Below are positions 8,337-17,164 of a stretch of DNA of 64,000 nucleotides, piece after piece. Position numbers and translations under genes: made by a program. The stretch spans positions 2,666,001 to 2,730,000 of the forward strand of contig NZ_CP174607.1 of assembly GCF_045999315.1 (NCBI RefSeq). The letters are read 5' to 3'. Positions within the stretch are counted from its first letter, which is position 1; every line of letters begins with the position of its first letter. The DNA comes from Peredibacter sp045999315 (GTDB lineage: Bacteria > Bdellovibrionota > Bacteriovoracia > Bacteriovoracales > Bacteriovoracaceae). The notes beneath the pieces were generated by a model. That model saw nothing but the letters and a program-made list of their open reading frames with translations. It had not been told where the DNA came from and ran no database searches.

Positions 8337-8813
8337 ATGAAAAAGAAATTCACAAGACACAAGGAAAGAGAAGCAGTGGATGTGGATATCACTTCATTAC
8401 TGGATATCTTAACGATCCTACTGGTGTTCTTGCTTAAAAGTTATAACGCCTCGGACTTAAAACTCGACCTTCAAAAAGGACTTGAAATGGCCGATTCCGA
8501 TGCGAGAACGATGACTCGTTATGCTCCCGTAGTTCAGGTAAACAAGGAAGCAAAAGTTTTCCTGAACAACAAAGAAATCGGTCGTATGCCAGCATCAGGA
8601 GAGATGCCGGTGCTGACTGAAGCTCTCAAAAAGGCCAAGGCAGGCATTGAAGCTGATAATGCTAAGAAAGCAAAAAATCAGCAGACCAATACCGAACTTG
8701 TAAACCTGGTGTTTGATAAAGACATGGACTATGCCGTCGTTCAAAGAGTTATGCATGACTCTGCACTTGCCGGGTATTCACAATTTAAGTTCATTGTGAA
8801 AGGGAATTACTAG
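8337..8813 (+). CDS. ExbD/TolR-family motor protein 2, AglQ/AglS-like
   Basis: 158-aa TolR-type protein with a basic N-terminus (MKKKFTRHKERE), the conserved Asp in ITSLLDILTILLVFLL (membrane segment near residues 18-37) and a periplasmic domain. It begins directly after the previous stop, so the two TolR-like proteins are probably made in step. A pair of different TolR-type subunits with one TolQ is the composition of the Agl gliding motor rather than of Tol-Pal. Confidence 0.85.
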   Translation: MKKKFTRHKEREAVDVDITSLLDILTILLVFLLKSYNASDLKLDLQKGLEMADSDARTMTRYAPVVQVNKEAKVFLNNKEIGRMPASGEMPVLTEALKKAKAGIEADNAKKAKNQQTNTELVNLVFDKDMDYAVVQRVMHDSALAGYSQFKFIVKGNY

Positions 8814-8814
8814 G

Positions 8815-11691
8815 ATGAAAGTTCTACTCTTTGCTCTACTTTACTCATCTGTAACCATCGCCGCGGAGACAAAAGCTCCAAAGAACGAGCGTTGGAACAA
8901 ACTCATGACTCTAGTGGGTCAAGAGATGAAGATCCTGGAAAATGCCAAACGTAAAGGTGTTGAGATCAAATACCGCATGCTCGAACTTCATTCAGAGAAG
9001 GTCAAACTTATTCACGAGAAGAATAACCGTGAGTTCATGGAGAAATCAAAAACGAATCCAGCGCTTGCGAGAAACAAGGAAGGTTTCTTTGCTGAGACTC
9101 GTGCTTACTATCAAGTGACCAAGAACTTTGGTCTAAAAATCTTGAAAGAAAACCCGGTGAACCATCGAAAAGCGGAGGTCATGTACGCCATGGCCCTGAA
9201 CTCCCGCGACTACGGCCGGGACAACATTACTGAGCAATATCTATTGCAGGCGATTGCCCTTGTGAAAGACCACAAGAATTCAATCCGTCACCATGCTGAA
9301 ACTGCCTTGGCCGACTACTATTACAACGAAAAACGTTTCCCTGAGGCCATCACTTATTACCAACGTGTGATTAAGAACACTGAAGACGATTGGATGACAA
9401 AGCACTTGTTCAACCTATCATGGTGTTATCTTAAAAACCGCGAGTTCGATAAGGCGATTGATACTATCAAAAAGTCTTATTATGAATCGAAGAACCCTCT
9501 ATATGTGAACATTAAAGATCAGGTATTAGATAATATCGGTTCTTTCTATGTATATGCCGGTCGTCCACTGGATGGACTTGAGTTCTATCTTGATAATGAG
9601 AAGGACCCGGTTCCGTACCTTATTCCGATGGCCCTAAAAACTTCGGACAAAGGTCATGAAAAAGAAACAAAAGAAATCCTGGATGCCGCTCAGAAGGTAG
9701 TGGATAAGAATGAATTCTATCAACACCAGGAAGAGCTTCTTCATACTTATTTAGATTATTACCGTCACTACAACCGATTTGCAGATCACGAGAAAATGTC
9801 TCGCAATCTTGTGGCCTACTATAAAAAGGCCCATCAAGAGCTGGCCGATGATAAAAAATCAAAATTCCAGATCGCTCTGAAGGAAGACGCCATAGAAAAA
9901 ATGCGATCAGTTGCCGGTTTTCTACAGGTAAAACTGGCTAAGGATGTTAAAAAAGACGAAAGTAACTATAATGAAGATGAACTTGAAATTGTTTTAAACT
10001 ATTTCTCGCATCTGATTACCTTAGATCCGAATCGTAAGGTTGAATATTTCTATTTCCGGGCCGAAACTTATTACTCAGTACTTCAGTATAAGAGCGCGGC
10101 CCCATGTTATGTGGAGGCCGTCAATGAAGCGAAAAGAGTTAAACATGATGAACTTGCTCGTAAATCTCTCAATTCTCTTCTTGCTCTTACCGGGCAAGAG
10201 GTCCTCGATAAAGATGAAAACAAAAAATACCTGATCTTCGCTTACTCGGAACACGTGGGTCTATGGCCTCGTGACGAGAAGAGTGAAATGATTTACCCAA
10301 AACTGTTCGAAATCTACCGCGAAATGCAGGACGATAAAAAATCAACTGCCGTTATTCGCGCCTATAATAAGGCCTATCCTGAACACTTAAAAGAGCAACA
10401 GACCTTCATGACGAAGATTCTGGATCAGTTCATTGATAAGAAAAACACAGAACGCCTGACTTATTGGGTGGCCGAGTTTAAAACGGGCTTCCTTTCATTC
10501 TCAAAAGACGTGATTGAGAAGACTGAAATCACTCTGGGTAACATCCTGTTCATTCAGTACCAGGAACTTGCCAAGAAGGGTGAACGTGTTGCTGCGATTA
10601 AAGGTTTCGAGAGCCTTTATGTGCATAAGCTTTATCCGGACAAAGTAAAATACCAAGCGGCCTTCTTCGCCTCAATGCTAAACCTTGAACTCGGGGAGAC
10701 TGTGAAGTCTTACCACTGGCAGGCCCTTGCTTACGCTCGTATGACTGAAGAAGAAAAGTTAGAGCGTCGTGATGAGCAAATGAAGATGGCAGAACGTACT
10801 TACCGTCTTCAGGACTTTAATACTTCATATAAGATCGCAGATTTCCTTTTAAAGAAATTCTGTTCCCTAAAAGACGATACTCAGACTCGTCTCTATGAGA
10901 TCGCTGTTATGACAGCACTTGTGGAAGAGAAAGCAGCGGATGCTGAAAGAATCGTTTCAGAGTACTCAAAATGTCTTAAAAGGCCTGAGGTTCGTGACCA
11001 GGCCCTGGCCCAGATTTATTCCCTTCATGAGAAGAAAGGGGACTTCTTCGGCCTTCGTTTATTCGTTAAACGTCACCACGTTGAGCCTTACATCACTCAG
11101 TACCGTTTCTCGCTCCAGAAGTGGTTTTGGGAGAAAACGGACATTAACTTAAAGGCCCATATCCAGGCCGAATTTAAGGATCTTAAGCATCCTGAGACCC
11201 TTGCCTGGTTACAGGAAATCAACCTCCACAAAGAGGCCGAAAAAGACATGCAAGATATTCGTGCCACTGTGGTTTGGAACAAGCCTCAATTTGATGGCGA
11301 GGCCTTCAATAAGTCTTTGGAAAACTATCTTTTGAAGCTTAAAAACTTCAAAGACCGTTATCAGCCTCTGACTCAGTCGACTCAAGTTGATCTTGCAATT
11401 CTTACAACTCGACTTTTTTCTGAGGTATACTCTCACATCGGTCAAACCATCCAGGGGCTTCGTCCAGCTGGAATGGATGCTCAGACCATGAACGATTTTG
11501 GGAATGCTATGAAACAACTTTCGCAACAGTTCCTGGTGGCCGCTCGTCAGTATGATAAGAATCTAGAGAAGGCCCTTAAAGAGAAAGAAACTCTTGCTTG
11601 GGGCTCTCGTTCAATCGCTTCTGTTGAAAAAGTTGAAAACCCAGTGTTCTCATTTTTCACTGGTCTTACCATGGATAAGAGTAAGGAGTAG
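8815..11691 (+). CDS. large periplasmic TPR protein of the gliding motor operon (GltD-like)
   Basis: 958-aa exported protein (signal MKVLLFALLYSSVTIAAE). It is almost entirely helical with many tetratricopeptide-like units, e.g. ADYYYNEKRFPEAITYYQRVIKN near residue 165 and FNLSWCYLKNREFDKAI near 200, extending past residue 800. Large TPR proteins in this position (GltD/AgnA) span the periplasm in the Myxococcus gliding complex. It starts one base after the TolR-like stop and is followed after 3 bp by a TPR lipoprotein. Function is inferred from repeat type and operon; the repeats alone are not specific. Confidence 0.75.
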   Translation: MKVLLFALLYSSVTIAAETKAPKNERWNKLMTLVGQEMKILENAKRKGVEIKYRMLELHSEKVKLIHEKNNREFMEKSKTNPALARNKEGFFAETRAYYQVTKNFGLKILKENPVNHRKAEVMYAMALNSRDYGRDNITEQYLLQAIALVKDHKNSIRHHAETALADYYYNEKRFPEAITYYQRVIKNTEDDWMTKHLFNLSWCYLKNREFDKAIDTIKKSYYESKNPLYVNIKDQVLDNIGSFYVYAGRPLDGLEFYLDNEKDPVPYLIPMALKTSDKGHEKETKEILDAAQKVVDKNEFYQHQEELLHTYLDYYRHYNRFADHEKMSRNLVAYYKKAHQELADDKKSKFQIALKEDAIEKMRSVAGFLQVKLAKDVKKDESNYNEDELEIVLNYFSHLITLDPNRKVEYFYFRAETYYSVLQYKSAAPCYVEAVNEAKRVKHDELARKSLNSLLALTGQEVLDKDENKKYLIFAYSEHVGLWPRDEKSEMIYPKLFEIYREMQDDKKSTAVIRAYNKAYPEHLKEQQTFMTKILDQFIDKKNTERLTYWVAEFKTGFLSFSKDVIEKTEITLGNILFIQYQELAKKGERVAAIKGFESLYVHKLYPDKVKYQAAFFASMLNLELGETVKSYHWQALAYARMTEEEKLERRDEQMKMAERTYRLQDFNTSYKIADFLLKKFCSLKDDTQTRLYEIAVMTALVEEKAADAERIVSEYSKCLKRPEVRDQALAQIYSLHEKKGDFFGLRLFVKRHHVEPYITQYRFSLQKWFWEKTDINLKAHIQAEFKDLKHPETLAWLQEINLHKEAEKDMQDIRATVVWNKPQFDGEAFNKSLENYLLKLKNFKDRYQPLTQSTQVDLAILTTRLFSEVYSHIGQTIQGLRPAGMDAQTMNDFGNAMKQLSQQFLVAARQYDKNLEKALKEKETLAWGSRSIASVEKVENPVFSFFTGLTMDKSKE

Positions 11692-11694
11692 GTC

Positions 11695-12513
11695 ATGAAG
11701 ACGATTAGTTTTATCTTTGCCCTTCTATTCTTCGCTTCATGTTCAACGTCTCGTATTGATCGTAAGATTGATGATGTGACTTGGGACTCTCTTGCGGATG
11801 AATCTTATCTAAGATGGGGTGAGACTCGTTTAACCAAGGCCAATCCTGATCATACTGTAGTGAACTGTTACAAGGGTGAAGCTCAAGAGACTCTTGATAA
11901 GTATAAAAGAGAATACATCACGAAGGGCCAGACTCCGTACTACTGGCTTCATATCGGTAACTGTTATTTCGTTCAAGACCAGTGGTCAAAGGCCGAGTTC
12001 TTTTACCGTATGACTATGGATGAAACAAAAACTCCGACTATTAAGTCCATTGCACTTAATAACCTTGGTCTGATTTCCTTTAAGTATGAGCAGTGGGAAA
12101 AAGGGAAGGAATACCTTCGTCAGTCAATGGCCCTTGCTCCGAAGTTCAAGGTCCCTCGCTACAATATGTCTCAATTGTATTTACAGTTTGGTCTTTATGA
12201 TAAGGCGATCGAAGTTCTGAATGAGAGTGCCTTCCGTGGTCACAAAGACATTGATGTGTATTTCTCTTTGGCCAATGCCTATTTGTACAAAGGCGACCTT
12301 AAAACTGCTTCTCGCTACTTTAATATGATTCCTCCTGAGCATTTCCGCCGCGAGGACATTGCCGCGACTTATGCCCTTTACCTTATCCGTCAGGGTGATG
12401 TGAAAGGTGCTAAAGAGATCATGAACGCCAGAGATCGTTCGGACGTTCCTGAGCTAACGGCCATCTCACAAAAGATTGAAAAGATTCTCTCTCAAAGAAT
12501 GAAAGAGGAATAG
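11695..12513 (+). CDS. TPR lipoprotein of the gliding motor operon (GltE/AglT-like)
   Basis: 272-aa lipoprotein (MKTISFIFALLFFASC, then STS) with tetratricopeptide units from about residue 75 to 235 (YYWLHIGNCYFVQDQWSKAEFFY, ALNNLGLISFKYEQWEKGKEYL, YFSLANAYLYKGDLKTASRYF). AglT/GltE of Myxococcus is a TPR lipoprotein encoded beside the motor genes. The Ser after the lipidated Cys would direct it to the outer membrane by the usual +2 rule. Tight spacing to both neighbours supports one operon. Confidence 0.75.
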   Translation: MKTISFIFALLFFASCSTSRIDRKIDDVTWDSLADESYLRWGETRLTKANPDHTVVNCYKGEAQETLDKYKREYITKGQTPYYWLHIGNCYFVQDQWSKAEFFYRMTMDETKTPTIKSIALNNLGLISFKYEQWEKGKEYLRQSMALAPKFKVPRYNMSQLYLQFGLYDKAIEVLNESAFRGHKDIDVYFSLANAYLYKGDLKTASRYFNMIPPEHFRREDIAATYALYLIRQGDVKGAKEIMNARDRSDVPELTAISQKIEKILSQRMKEE

Positions 12514-12516
12514 AGT

Positions 12517-14319
12517 ATGAAGACCGCGACTTTACAAGGACAGTTTAGTTTAAAATGTCTTGATCCAAGGATCGAAGACGCCTTGATCATCGACAAGAAA
12601 AAGATCCTTATCGGTTCATCTGATAAATGTGATTTTAAACTGAACGACAAATCTGTTTCCTCTATGCACGCTTTCCTTTGCCTTAAAGGTGAAGGCTTCA
12701 TGGTGAAAGACCTTTATTCTGAAGGTGGAGTATTTGTTAACGGTCGTCGTGTGGATGAGGCCAGTGTGTTCCCAGGGGACACTCTGACTATTGGTACGTT
12801 AAGTTTTGCCATCGAAGGTCTGGAAGAAAACGTTCCGGTCTTTAACCCAGATGAGGCGATTGTATCGGTTCAAACTCCAGCATCTGTCGAACTTCCTCCT
12901 CGTCCGGGTCTGATTTTCATTGATGGCGAGTACTGCGATATTGAATTCGATGATTCGAACTTTAAACCACTGACTGAGATTCCTAAGGTTTCAGTTAATG
13001 GTGAGTTTATTGACCTAGATCAGACCGAAGAAGTTTTGGACATCGGTTATTCAGTTAAAGATAAACGTCTGGAGATCATTTCTTATGTGAATGGTCTTAT
13101 GATGGATGTTTCTTATCTTTCTCTAAAAAATGGTGACTATAGCTTCAATTCTCAGAAGAAGAAAAAGACAGATATCCTTTTCCATACTCTGAACAATACA
13201 AAGATCTTCTCGATTCAGAATGGTGAACTTAAGTTCTATGCTTCTGAAGCTGTTACTCCATCAACTGATTGGGACAAGATCAATCTTAACGATACGGTTT
13301 TCTTCAGCCACGGAACTGAGCAGGTTTCATTCCGCTTAGTGGATCACACCACTGGTTGGAGAGGAATTCCGGCCTTCTATCGTGACCGTGAGTTCTTTAA
13401 GCAAGGTGGTAAGGTCTTCGCTTCAGTTTTCCTTCCACTATTAGTGCTTCTTTTTATTACAGTTCCTCATCAAGAGGAGTTTAAGGAAGAGATCGCTGTT
13501 GTGTATAAGCTTCCTGAGAAAGTGGTTAAACCTCAAGAGTCTCAGGAGAAGTCAGAACTTACGGCCGAACAGTTAACTTCTAAAACTGAGAACACTGGCC
13601 ATAAGGAAACGGAACAGCCGAATCAGAAGGTTGAATTCGCTGCCGCTTCTCAAAATAAAAAGGTCCAGGCCAAGGCCGCAGCTCCCACTCCAGCTGCTGC
13701 TCAGCCAGTACAAACGACTCCTGTGAAGTCTTATGAGTTCAAATCTTCGGTAGCGTTTAACTCCCTCGTAGGGGACGCTCCTAAAATCAATACCAATGGT
13801 TCAACTGCCAAGGGTGCTGTGAAAGACACAACCTTTAACTCTGGTACATCAGATAACGGTCAGCTAGTTGCTGGTGCGAATATTGGTGTGTCTAAGTTTA
13901 ACGGTTCAGATAAGAGCGGTTCAGGCTCTGGATCATATGGTTCAAGAGGTCTTGCTTCTAAATCGGGCTTTGACTCTTCTTACCTTGAACCAAAAACAGT
14001 AGTTCTAGGTTCAATGGACCCAGAATTACTTCGTAAGATTTTAAGAGAGTACATTCCTCAGTTCCGTCACTGCTATCAGCAGGAACTAATTGCCAACTCT
14101 GATAAGATTAAAGGTGTAATCGACCTTAACTTTACTATCAGTGCCGGTGGTAAAGTTTCTAAGTATGCCATCAAAGTTAAGGACGCTCAGTTCTCTAAAA
14201 AGGGTGTCGGTTGTATGGGTCAGGTGTTGAGCTTGATCGAGTTCCCAAAACCAAAAGGTGGCGGGGTGGTGGATGTAAGACAGCCGCTTAACTTCTTCTC
14301 TGAAACGGAAAAAATCTAA
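12517..14319 (+). CDS. FHA - transmembrane - TonB/AgmX-type scaffold protein (GltG-like)
   Basis: 600-aa inner-membrane scaffold. An N-terminal forkhead-associated domain (residues about 28-95: ILIGSSDKCDF, SVSSMHAF, VFVNGRRV) would bind phosphothreonine in the cytoplasm. A membrane segment lies near residues 298-318 (VFASVFLPLLVLLFITV), then a Pro/Ala/Lys/Gln-rich periplasmic linker. The C-terminal domain (about 500-595) resembles the AgmX/PglI C-terminal or TonB-like fold, with the Cys pair FRHCYQQ and GVGCMGQ. This matches GltG, which links the motor to outer parts in Myxococcus. A terminator follows, closing the operon. Confidence 0.82.
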   Translation: MKTATLQGQFSLKCLDPRIEDALIIDKKKILIGSSDKCDFKLNDKSVSSMHAFLCLKGEGFMVKDLYSEGGVFVNGRRVDEASVFPGDTLTIGTLSFAIEGLEENVPVFNPDEAIVSVQTPASVELPPRPGLIFIDGEYCDIEFDDSNFKPLTEIPKVSVNGEFIDLDQTEEVLDIGYSVKDKRLEIISYVNGLMMDVSYLSLKNGDYSFNSQKKKKTDILFHTLNNTKIFSIQNGELKFYASEAVTPSTDWDKINLNDTVFFSHGTEQVSFRLVDHTTGWRGIPAFYRDREFFKQGGKVFASVFLPLLVLLFITVPHQEEFKEEIAVVYKLPEKVVKPQESQEKSELTAEQLTSKTENTGHKETEQPNQKVEFAAASQNKKVQAKAAAPTPAAAQPVQTTPVKSYEFKSSVAFNSLVGDAPKINTNGSTAKGAVKDTTFNSGTSDNGQLVAGANIGVSKFNGSDKSGSGSGSYGSRGLASKSGFDSSYLEPKTVVLGSMDPELLRKILREYIPQFRHCYQQELIANSDKIKGVIDLNFTISAGGKVSKYAIKVKDAQFSKKGVGCMGQVLSLIEFPKPKGGGVVDVRQPLNFFSETEKI

Positions 14320-14320
14320 T

Positions 14321-14347
14321 AAAAGGCCCCCGCAAGGGGGCTTTTTT
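14321..14347 (+). terminator. rho-independent terminator of the gliding motor operon
   Basis: GCCCCC (14326-14331), GCAA loop, GGGGGC (14336-14341), then six T, directly after the scaffold gene stop. Confidence 0.92.
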
Positions 14348-14556
14348 CTGGTGTTCTTTTGTAGAGTCCACTTTCTCCAGGGAAAGTGAAACTTAAGATT
14401 TTATCCCGCAATCTTCTTCGCTTCTTCCTTATCAATCAATATGACGTTTTAACGCAGAATGGTGTTTGATCCCCTCACATTTGGAGCACAAAGATTCCCC
14501 AGAATTTCATTCGCTCCGGCCACTGTGGTAAAGACTCCTCAACTTAAGGAGTTCAC

Positions 14557-14775
14557 ATGAAAAATCTTATTCTTATTGGTTTATTGTTTTCTTCAATTGG
14601 ATTCGCAAATACAACAACTGTCACGATGGGGATTCAATGTCGTGCAGACGCAGCTGACGGTGCAGTGGCCTTTGCTACTCACATGAACCGATACACTTCT
14701 CAATCAATGGCCCTACAACAGTGCCAGGCCAGCAGCCGTCGCCCTGAAACTTGTCGAATCGTAAGCTGCCTTTAA
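14557..14775 (+). CDS. small secreted four-Cys protein A
   Basis: 72-aa protein: signal peptide MKNLILIGLLFSSIGFA, then a mature part with four Cys (IQCRAD, LQQCQAS, ETCRIVSC). It is a paralog of the protein at 15099, sharing C-x-A-x-x-x-DGAV and the TC-xxx-C ending. AAGGAG precedes the start; ACTCCT at 14534-14539 could pair with AGGAGT at 14547-14552 over that ribosome binding site. Its own terminator follows, so it is a single-gene unit. Unknown family, probably disulfide-bonded in the periplasm or outside. Confidence 0.75.
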   Translation: MKNLILIGLLFSSIGFANTTTVTMGIQCRADAADGAVAFATHMNRYTSQSMALQQCQASSRRPETCRIVSCL

Positions 14776-14782
14776 ATAATCT

Positions 14783-14820
14783 AAAGAGGTTCTCGTCCAT
14801 CTGATGAGAACCTCTTTTTA
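14783..14820 (+). terminator. rho-independent terminator of small secreted protein A
   Basis: AAAGAGGTTCTC (14783-14794) pairs with GAGAACCTCTTT, followed by a run of T. It lies 8 bp after the stop codon. Confidence 0.85.
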
Positions 14821-15098
14821 AAAAATCTTGAGAATACTTTTCCAAAACTTCATGCCTGTTTCATTAAAATTTCTGCTTTTTCACTCTTAAAATTCCAATC
14901 TTCTTTGAACTGCAAAATAACGATGTCTTGATTTATTTTGCATCAAGAAAGCTTAAACTTATTCATCTTAAGATTTCGTTAAGCTCTATCTTGATAAAAA
15001 TTTCAAATCTCACAAAACCTTTCATCTCTAAATTTACGAACCAAGTTTCTTTCATTAATAGAGCTCCACCAAATTTTTTACTTTTAAAAGGAGTATCT
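14821..15098. other. AT-rich gap between the paralogous small-protein genes
   Basis: With the preceding terminator this makes a gene-free stretch of 323 bp. I see a short inverted repeat, TCTTGAT (14926-14932) with ATCAAGA (14942-14948), and several T-rich tracts, but no convincing promoter pair and no coding frame. It presumably holds the promoter and leader of the gene at 15099. Confidence 0.4.
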
Positions 15099-15353
15099 AT
15101 GAAAATGCTAGTTCTAGTTGGTCTTGTTCTTTCTACTGTTGCTTTTGCTGAAACTTCTGAGGTTGAGTCGGTTGAAGCAATGGATGTTCAACCTGCTCAC
15201 CGCTGTGAAGCTCGTTCTTCTGATGGGGCAGTTGGTGTAGGTGTAAGCCAGAATATTTATATCGCCCAAGACATCGCGATTCGTTATTGCATGAACAACA
15301 GCATGTACCCAAATACTTGCATGCCAGTTGGATGTGTTAGAACAATTTACTAA
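15099..15353 (+). CDS. small secreted four-Cys protein B
   Basis: 84-aa paralog of the protein at 14557: signal peptide MKMLVLVGLVLSTVAFA, a short acidic spacer, then HRCEARSSDGAV, RYCMN, NTCMPVGC. The four Cys keep the spacing pattern of protein A. I chose the ATG at 15099 because AAAGGAG precedes it and the signal peptide begins there, although the frame is open further upstream. The stop overlaps the end of the convergent DUF805 gene by 4 bp. Confidence 0.78.
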   Translation: MKMLVLVGLVLSTVAFAETSEVESVEAMDVQPAHRCEARSSDGAVGVGVSQNIYIAQDIAIRYCMNNSMYPNTCMPVGCVRTIY

Positions 15354-15892
15354 GCACTTTTTTTAAAGACATCGTCTTTATAGTGCTTGTATTCGTCCTC
15401 TGTAATTCCACCAGTTTCTTTTAACTGATAGAGGCGGGAAAGATTATCAATCTTTTTCGCCTCTTTTTCTTCATCTGATTCTTCCAAACGATCATTTGAC
15501 ATGACCTTTTCAAGTCGACCAAAAACTGATCCGTGGCCCGTCACCGCACCTTCTGCAAATAGTAGGATCCCCAGTGGAATAATCGAGACGTAGGGAATGG
15601 TAAGAAGCACGGCCGTGATCACTTGATAGGGAGTCTCATTGTAGGTCGTTCCTCTGAGGTCTCGCAGACGTTTAAAAGAGTTAATAAGGCCCACACAGTA
15701 GATCCCAATAGAGAGAACCAGCGATAGTCCAAGTAGTGCGGAAAAGACAAAGTCATTCTCAGTAGGAATGTAACTTAAGGCCAATAAGATGGCGAAACTC
15801 AGAAGAAAAATGATCATCATGTTCTTTAAATAATTCAATCTTCCAATGACTCCGCCTCGACGAAATAGATGGTTGTTTATTTGTAGATCCAT
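15350..15892 (-). CDS. DUF805 membrane protein with C-terminal SHOCT domain
   Basis: 180-aa inner-membrane protein. The DUF805 hallmark (GVIGRLNYLKN) is followed by four hydrophobic segments (MMIIFLLSFAILLALSYI, FSALLGLSLVLSIGIYCVGLI, VITAVLLTIPYVSIIPLGILLF). The C-terminus holds a SHOCT-type oligomerisation motif (LSRLYQLKETGGITEDEYKHYKDDVF). The start at 15892 has GAGAGGTG upstream; a longer frame to 15919 has no such signal. DUF805 and SHOCT functions are poorly known. Confidence 0.82.
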   Translation of the reverse strand: MDLQINNHLFRRGGVIGRLNYLKNMMIIFLLSFAILLALSYIPTENDFVFSALLGLSLVLSIGIYCVGLINSFKRLRDLRGTTYNETPYQVITAVLLTIPYVSIIPLGILLFAEGAVTGHGSVFGRLEKVMSNDRLEESDEEKEAKKIDNLSRLYQLKETGGITEDEYKHYKDDVFKKSA

Positions 15893-15969
15893 AAAGCACC
15901 TCTCAAATAATCTTTTCACATCTATCTTAAAGGGAAAATTAACGAACTAAATGAGGTCAGCGATCCAAA

Positions 15970-16176
15970 TTGCTAATGGATCGTTTTCTCGATGACATGT
16001 CTGTGCCCTCAAGAAAATCTTTATATAATAGTTGTATGCCAAATTTACTTAGGTCTTTGTGGAGCAAATGTTTTCGCTATTGTGATAACGACTGGTCTGT
16101 GGTGGTTGAGGGAGTGGTTTTCCTCTTCATCCTTGCGATGATTTGTCTGAAATTTAGCGAATTTCTTTATCAATAA
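15970..16176 (+). CDS. doubtful small membrane protein
   Basis: Open frame of 68 aa (or 46 aa from 16036) ending in one hydrophobic segment (VVVEGVVFLFILAMICL). Neither candidate start has a clear Shine-Dalgarno. The hydrophobic helix is the only argument for a gene, so this is a weak call. Confidence 0.25.
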   Translation: MLMDRFLDDMSVPSRKSLYNSCMPNLLRSLWSKCFRYCDNDWSVVVEGVVFLFILAMICLKFSEFLYQ

Positions 16177-16178
16177 TT

Positions 16179-16511
16179 TTAAGCGGCCTTCTTAGGGCCA
16201 TTTACGTTCTTCTTATTCTGAAAGTCTTTCAAAATTCTTTTCTGCATATAAGATTCAATTTTTTTCACCATTACGGGGTTAGTGCTAAATCGAAATGAAC
16301 CTCGATGTCCATCATAGGTCTGCCATTCGATCTTTCCCCAGAACAAGAATTTAGGGGCAGTGATTTCAAATCTTGAAAGCGCTTGTAGTTCCCAACTTAT
16401 AACAGGATTTTCTTTCGAGAAAACTGTCCGCCATCCTTTCTTGATCAAACTGAGTTTGTCGTCATGGATTTCTAGTTCGTGACTCGGTCCCTGAAGAGTG
16501 TAGAAAATCAC
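16179..16511 (-). CDS. hypothetical PH-like cytoplasmic protein
   Basis: 110-aa protein of mainly beta pattern with a C-terminal basic helix (MIFYTLQGPSHELEIHDDKLSLI, then GKIEWQTYDGHRGSFRF). It begins with GTG at 16511, supported by GGAGG a few bases upstream. The layout is like small bacterial PH-domain proteins, but I cannot assign a family firmly. It has no signal peptide or membrane segment. Confidence 0.6.
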   Translation of the reverse strand: MIFYTLQGPSHELEIHDDKLSLIKKGWRTVFSKENPVISWELQALSRFEITAPKFLFWGKIEWQTYDGHRGSFRFSTNPVMVKKIESYMQKRILKDFQNKKNVNGPKKAA

Positions 16512-16640
16512 AATTCGCCTCCGTGAAGTGTGTTGGCTTATCGAGAAAGCCTCTTAAAAGATAACCTTTTTTCGGCCTAATTTTTTAAGAATATTTTTTT
16601 ATTTATGTGGGGAAAATTGAGTTCGATCTGGGGCCAAATT

Positions 16641-16673
16641 GAAAAAATTGAGCTGCTAGTTTTACCTAGCAGC
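16641..16673 (-). terminator. terminator of dps
   Basis: On the minus strand GCTGCTAG and CTAGCAGC (16652-16673) form a hairpin followed by a T run (16641-16646). It lies just past the dps stop codon. Confidence 0.8.
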
Positions 16674-16686
16674 CCACATTAAAATA

Positions 16687-17157
16687 TTATTTTTCGAGTA
16701 AACTACGAAGCATCCATGCGTTCTTTTCATGTAGCTGCATACGTTGTGTAAGAAGATCAGCTGTCGGCTCATCTGAGGCCTTGTCTACTGTCGGGAAAAG
16801 TGAACGGGCCGTCTTTGTTACTGCTTCCTGGCCGTGTACAAGATGTTTAATCATGTCTTCAGCTTTTGGCTGACCTTTAACTTCCTTAATTGAACTTAGT
16901 TGTGCAAATTCTGAATATGTTCCTGGTGCCGGATATCCTAGAGCGCGGATTCTTTCAGCGATAAGATCCACTGCCAGTGCCAATTCGTTGTACTGGGTTT
17001 CAAACATCAGGTGAAGAGTGTTAAACATCGGGCCTTTCACGTTCCAGTGAAAGTTGTGGGTCATGAGGTAAAGTGTATAAGTGTCGGCCAGAAGGTGATT
17101 AAGGCCATTGGCGATCGCTTTACGATCTTTTTCTGAGATGCCGTTGTCGATTTTCAT
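16687..17157 (-). CDS. dps: Dps-family ferritin-like DNA protection protein
   Basis: 156-aa Dps: 12-mer iron-storage protein that oxidises Fe(II) with hydrogen peroxide and shields DNA. The ferroxidase-site signature is visible (LMTHNFHWNVKGP, then NELALAVDLIAERIRALG). The start at 17157 is preceded by AAAGGA. That ribosome binding site lies inside a long inverted repeat at 17165-17205, suggesting post-transcriptional or operator control. A terminator follows the gene, so it is monocistronic. Confidence 0.93.
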   Translation of the reverse strand: MKIDNGISEKDRKAIANGLNHLLADTYTLYLMTHNFHWNVKGPMFNTLHLMFETQYNELALAVDLIAERIRALGYPAPGTYSEFAQLSSIKEVKGQPKAEDMIKHLVHGQEAVTKTARSLFPTVDKASDEPTADLLTQRMQLHEKNAWMLRSLLEK

Positions 17158-17164
17158 AAAACAT

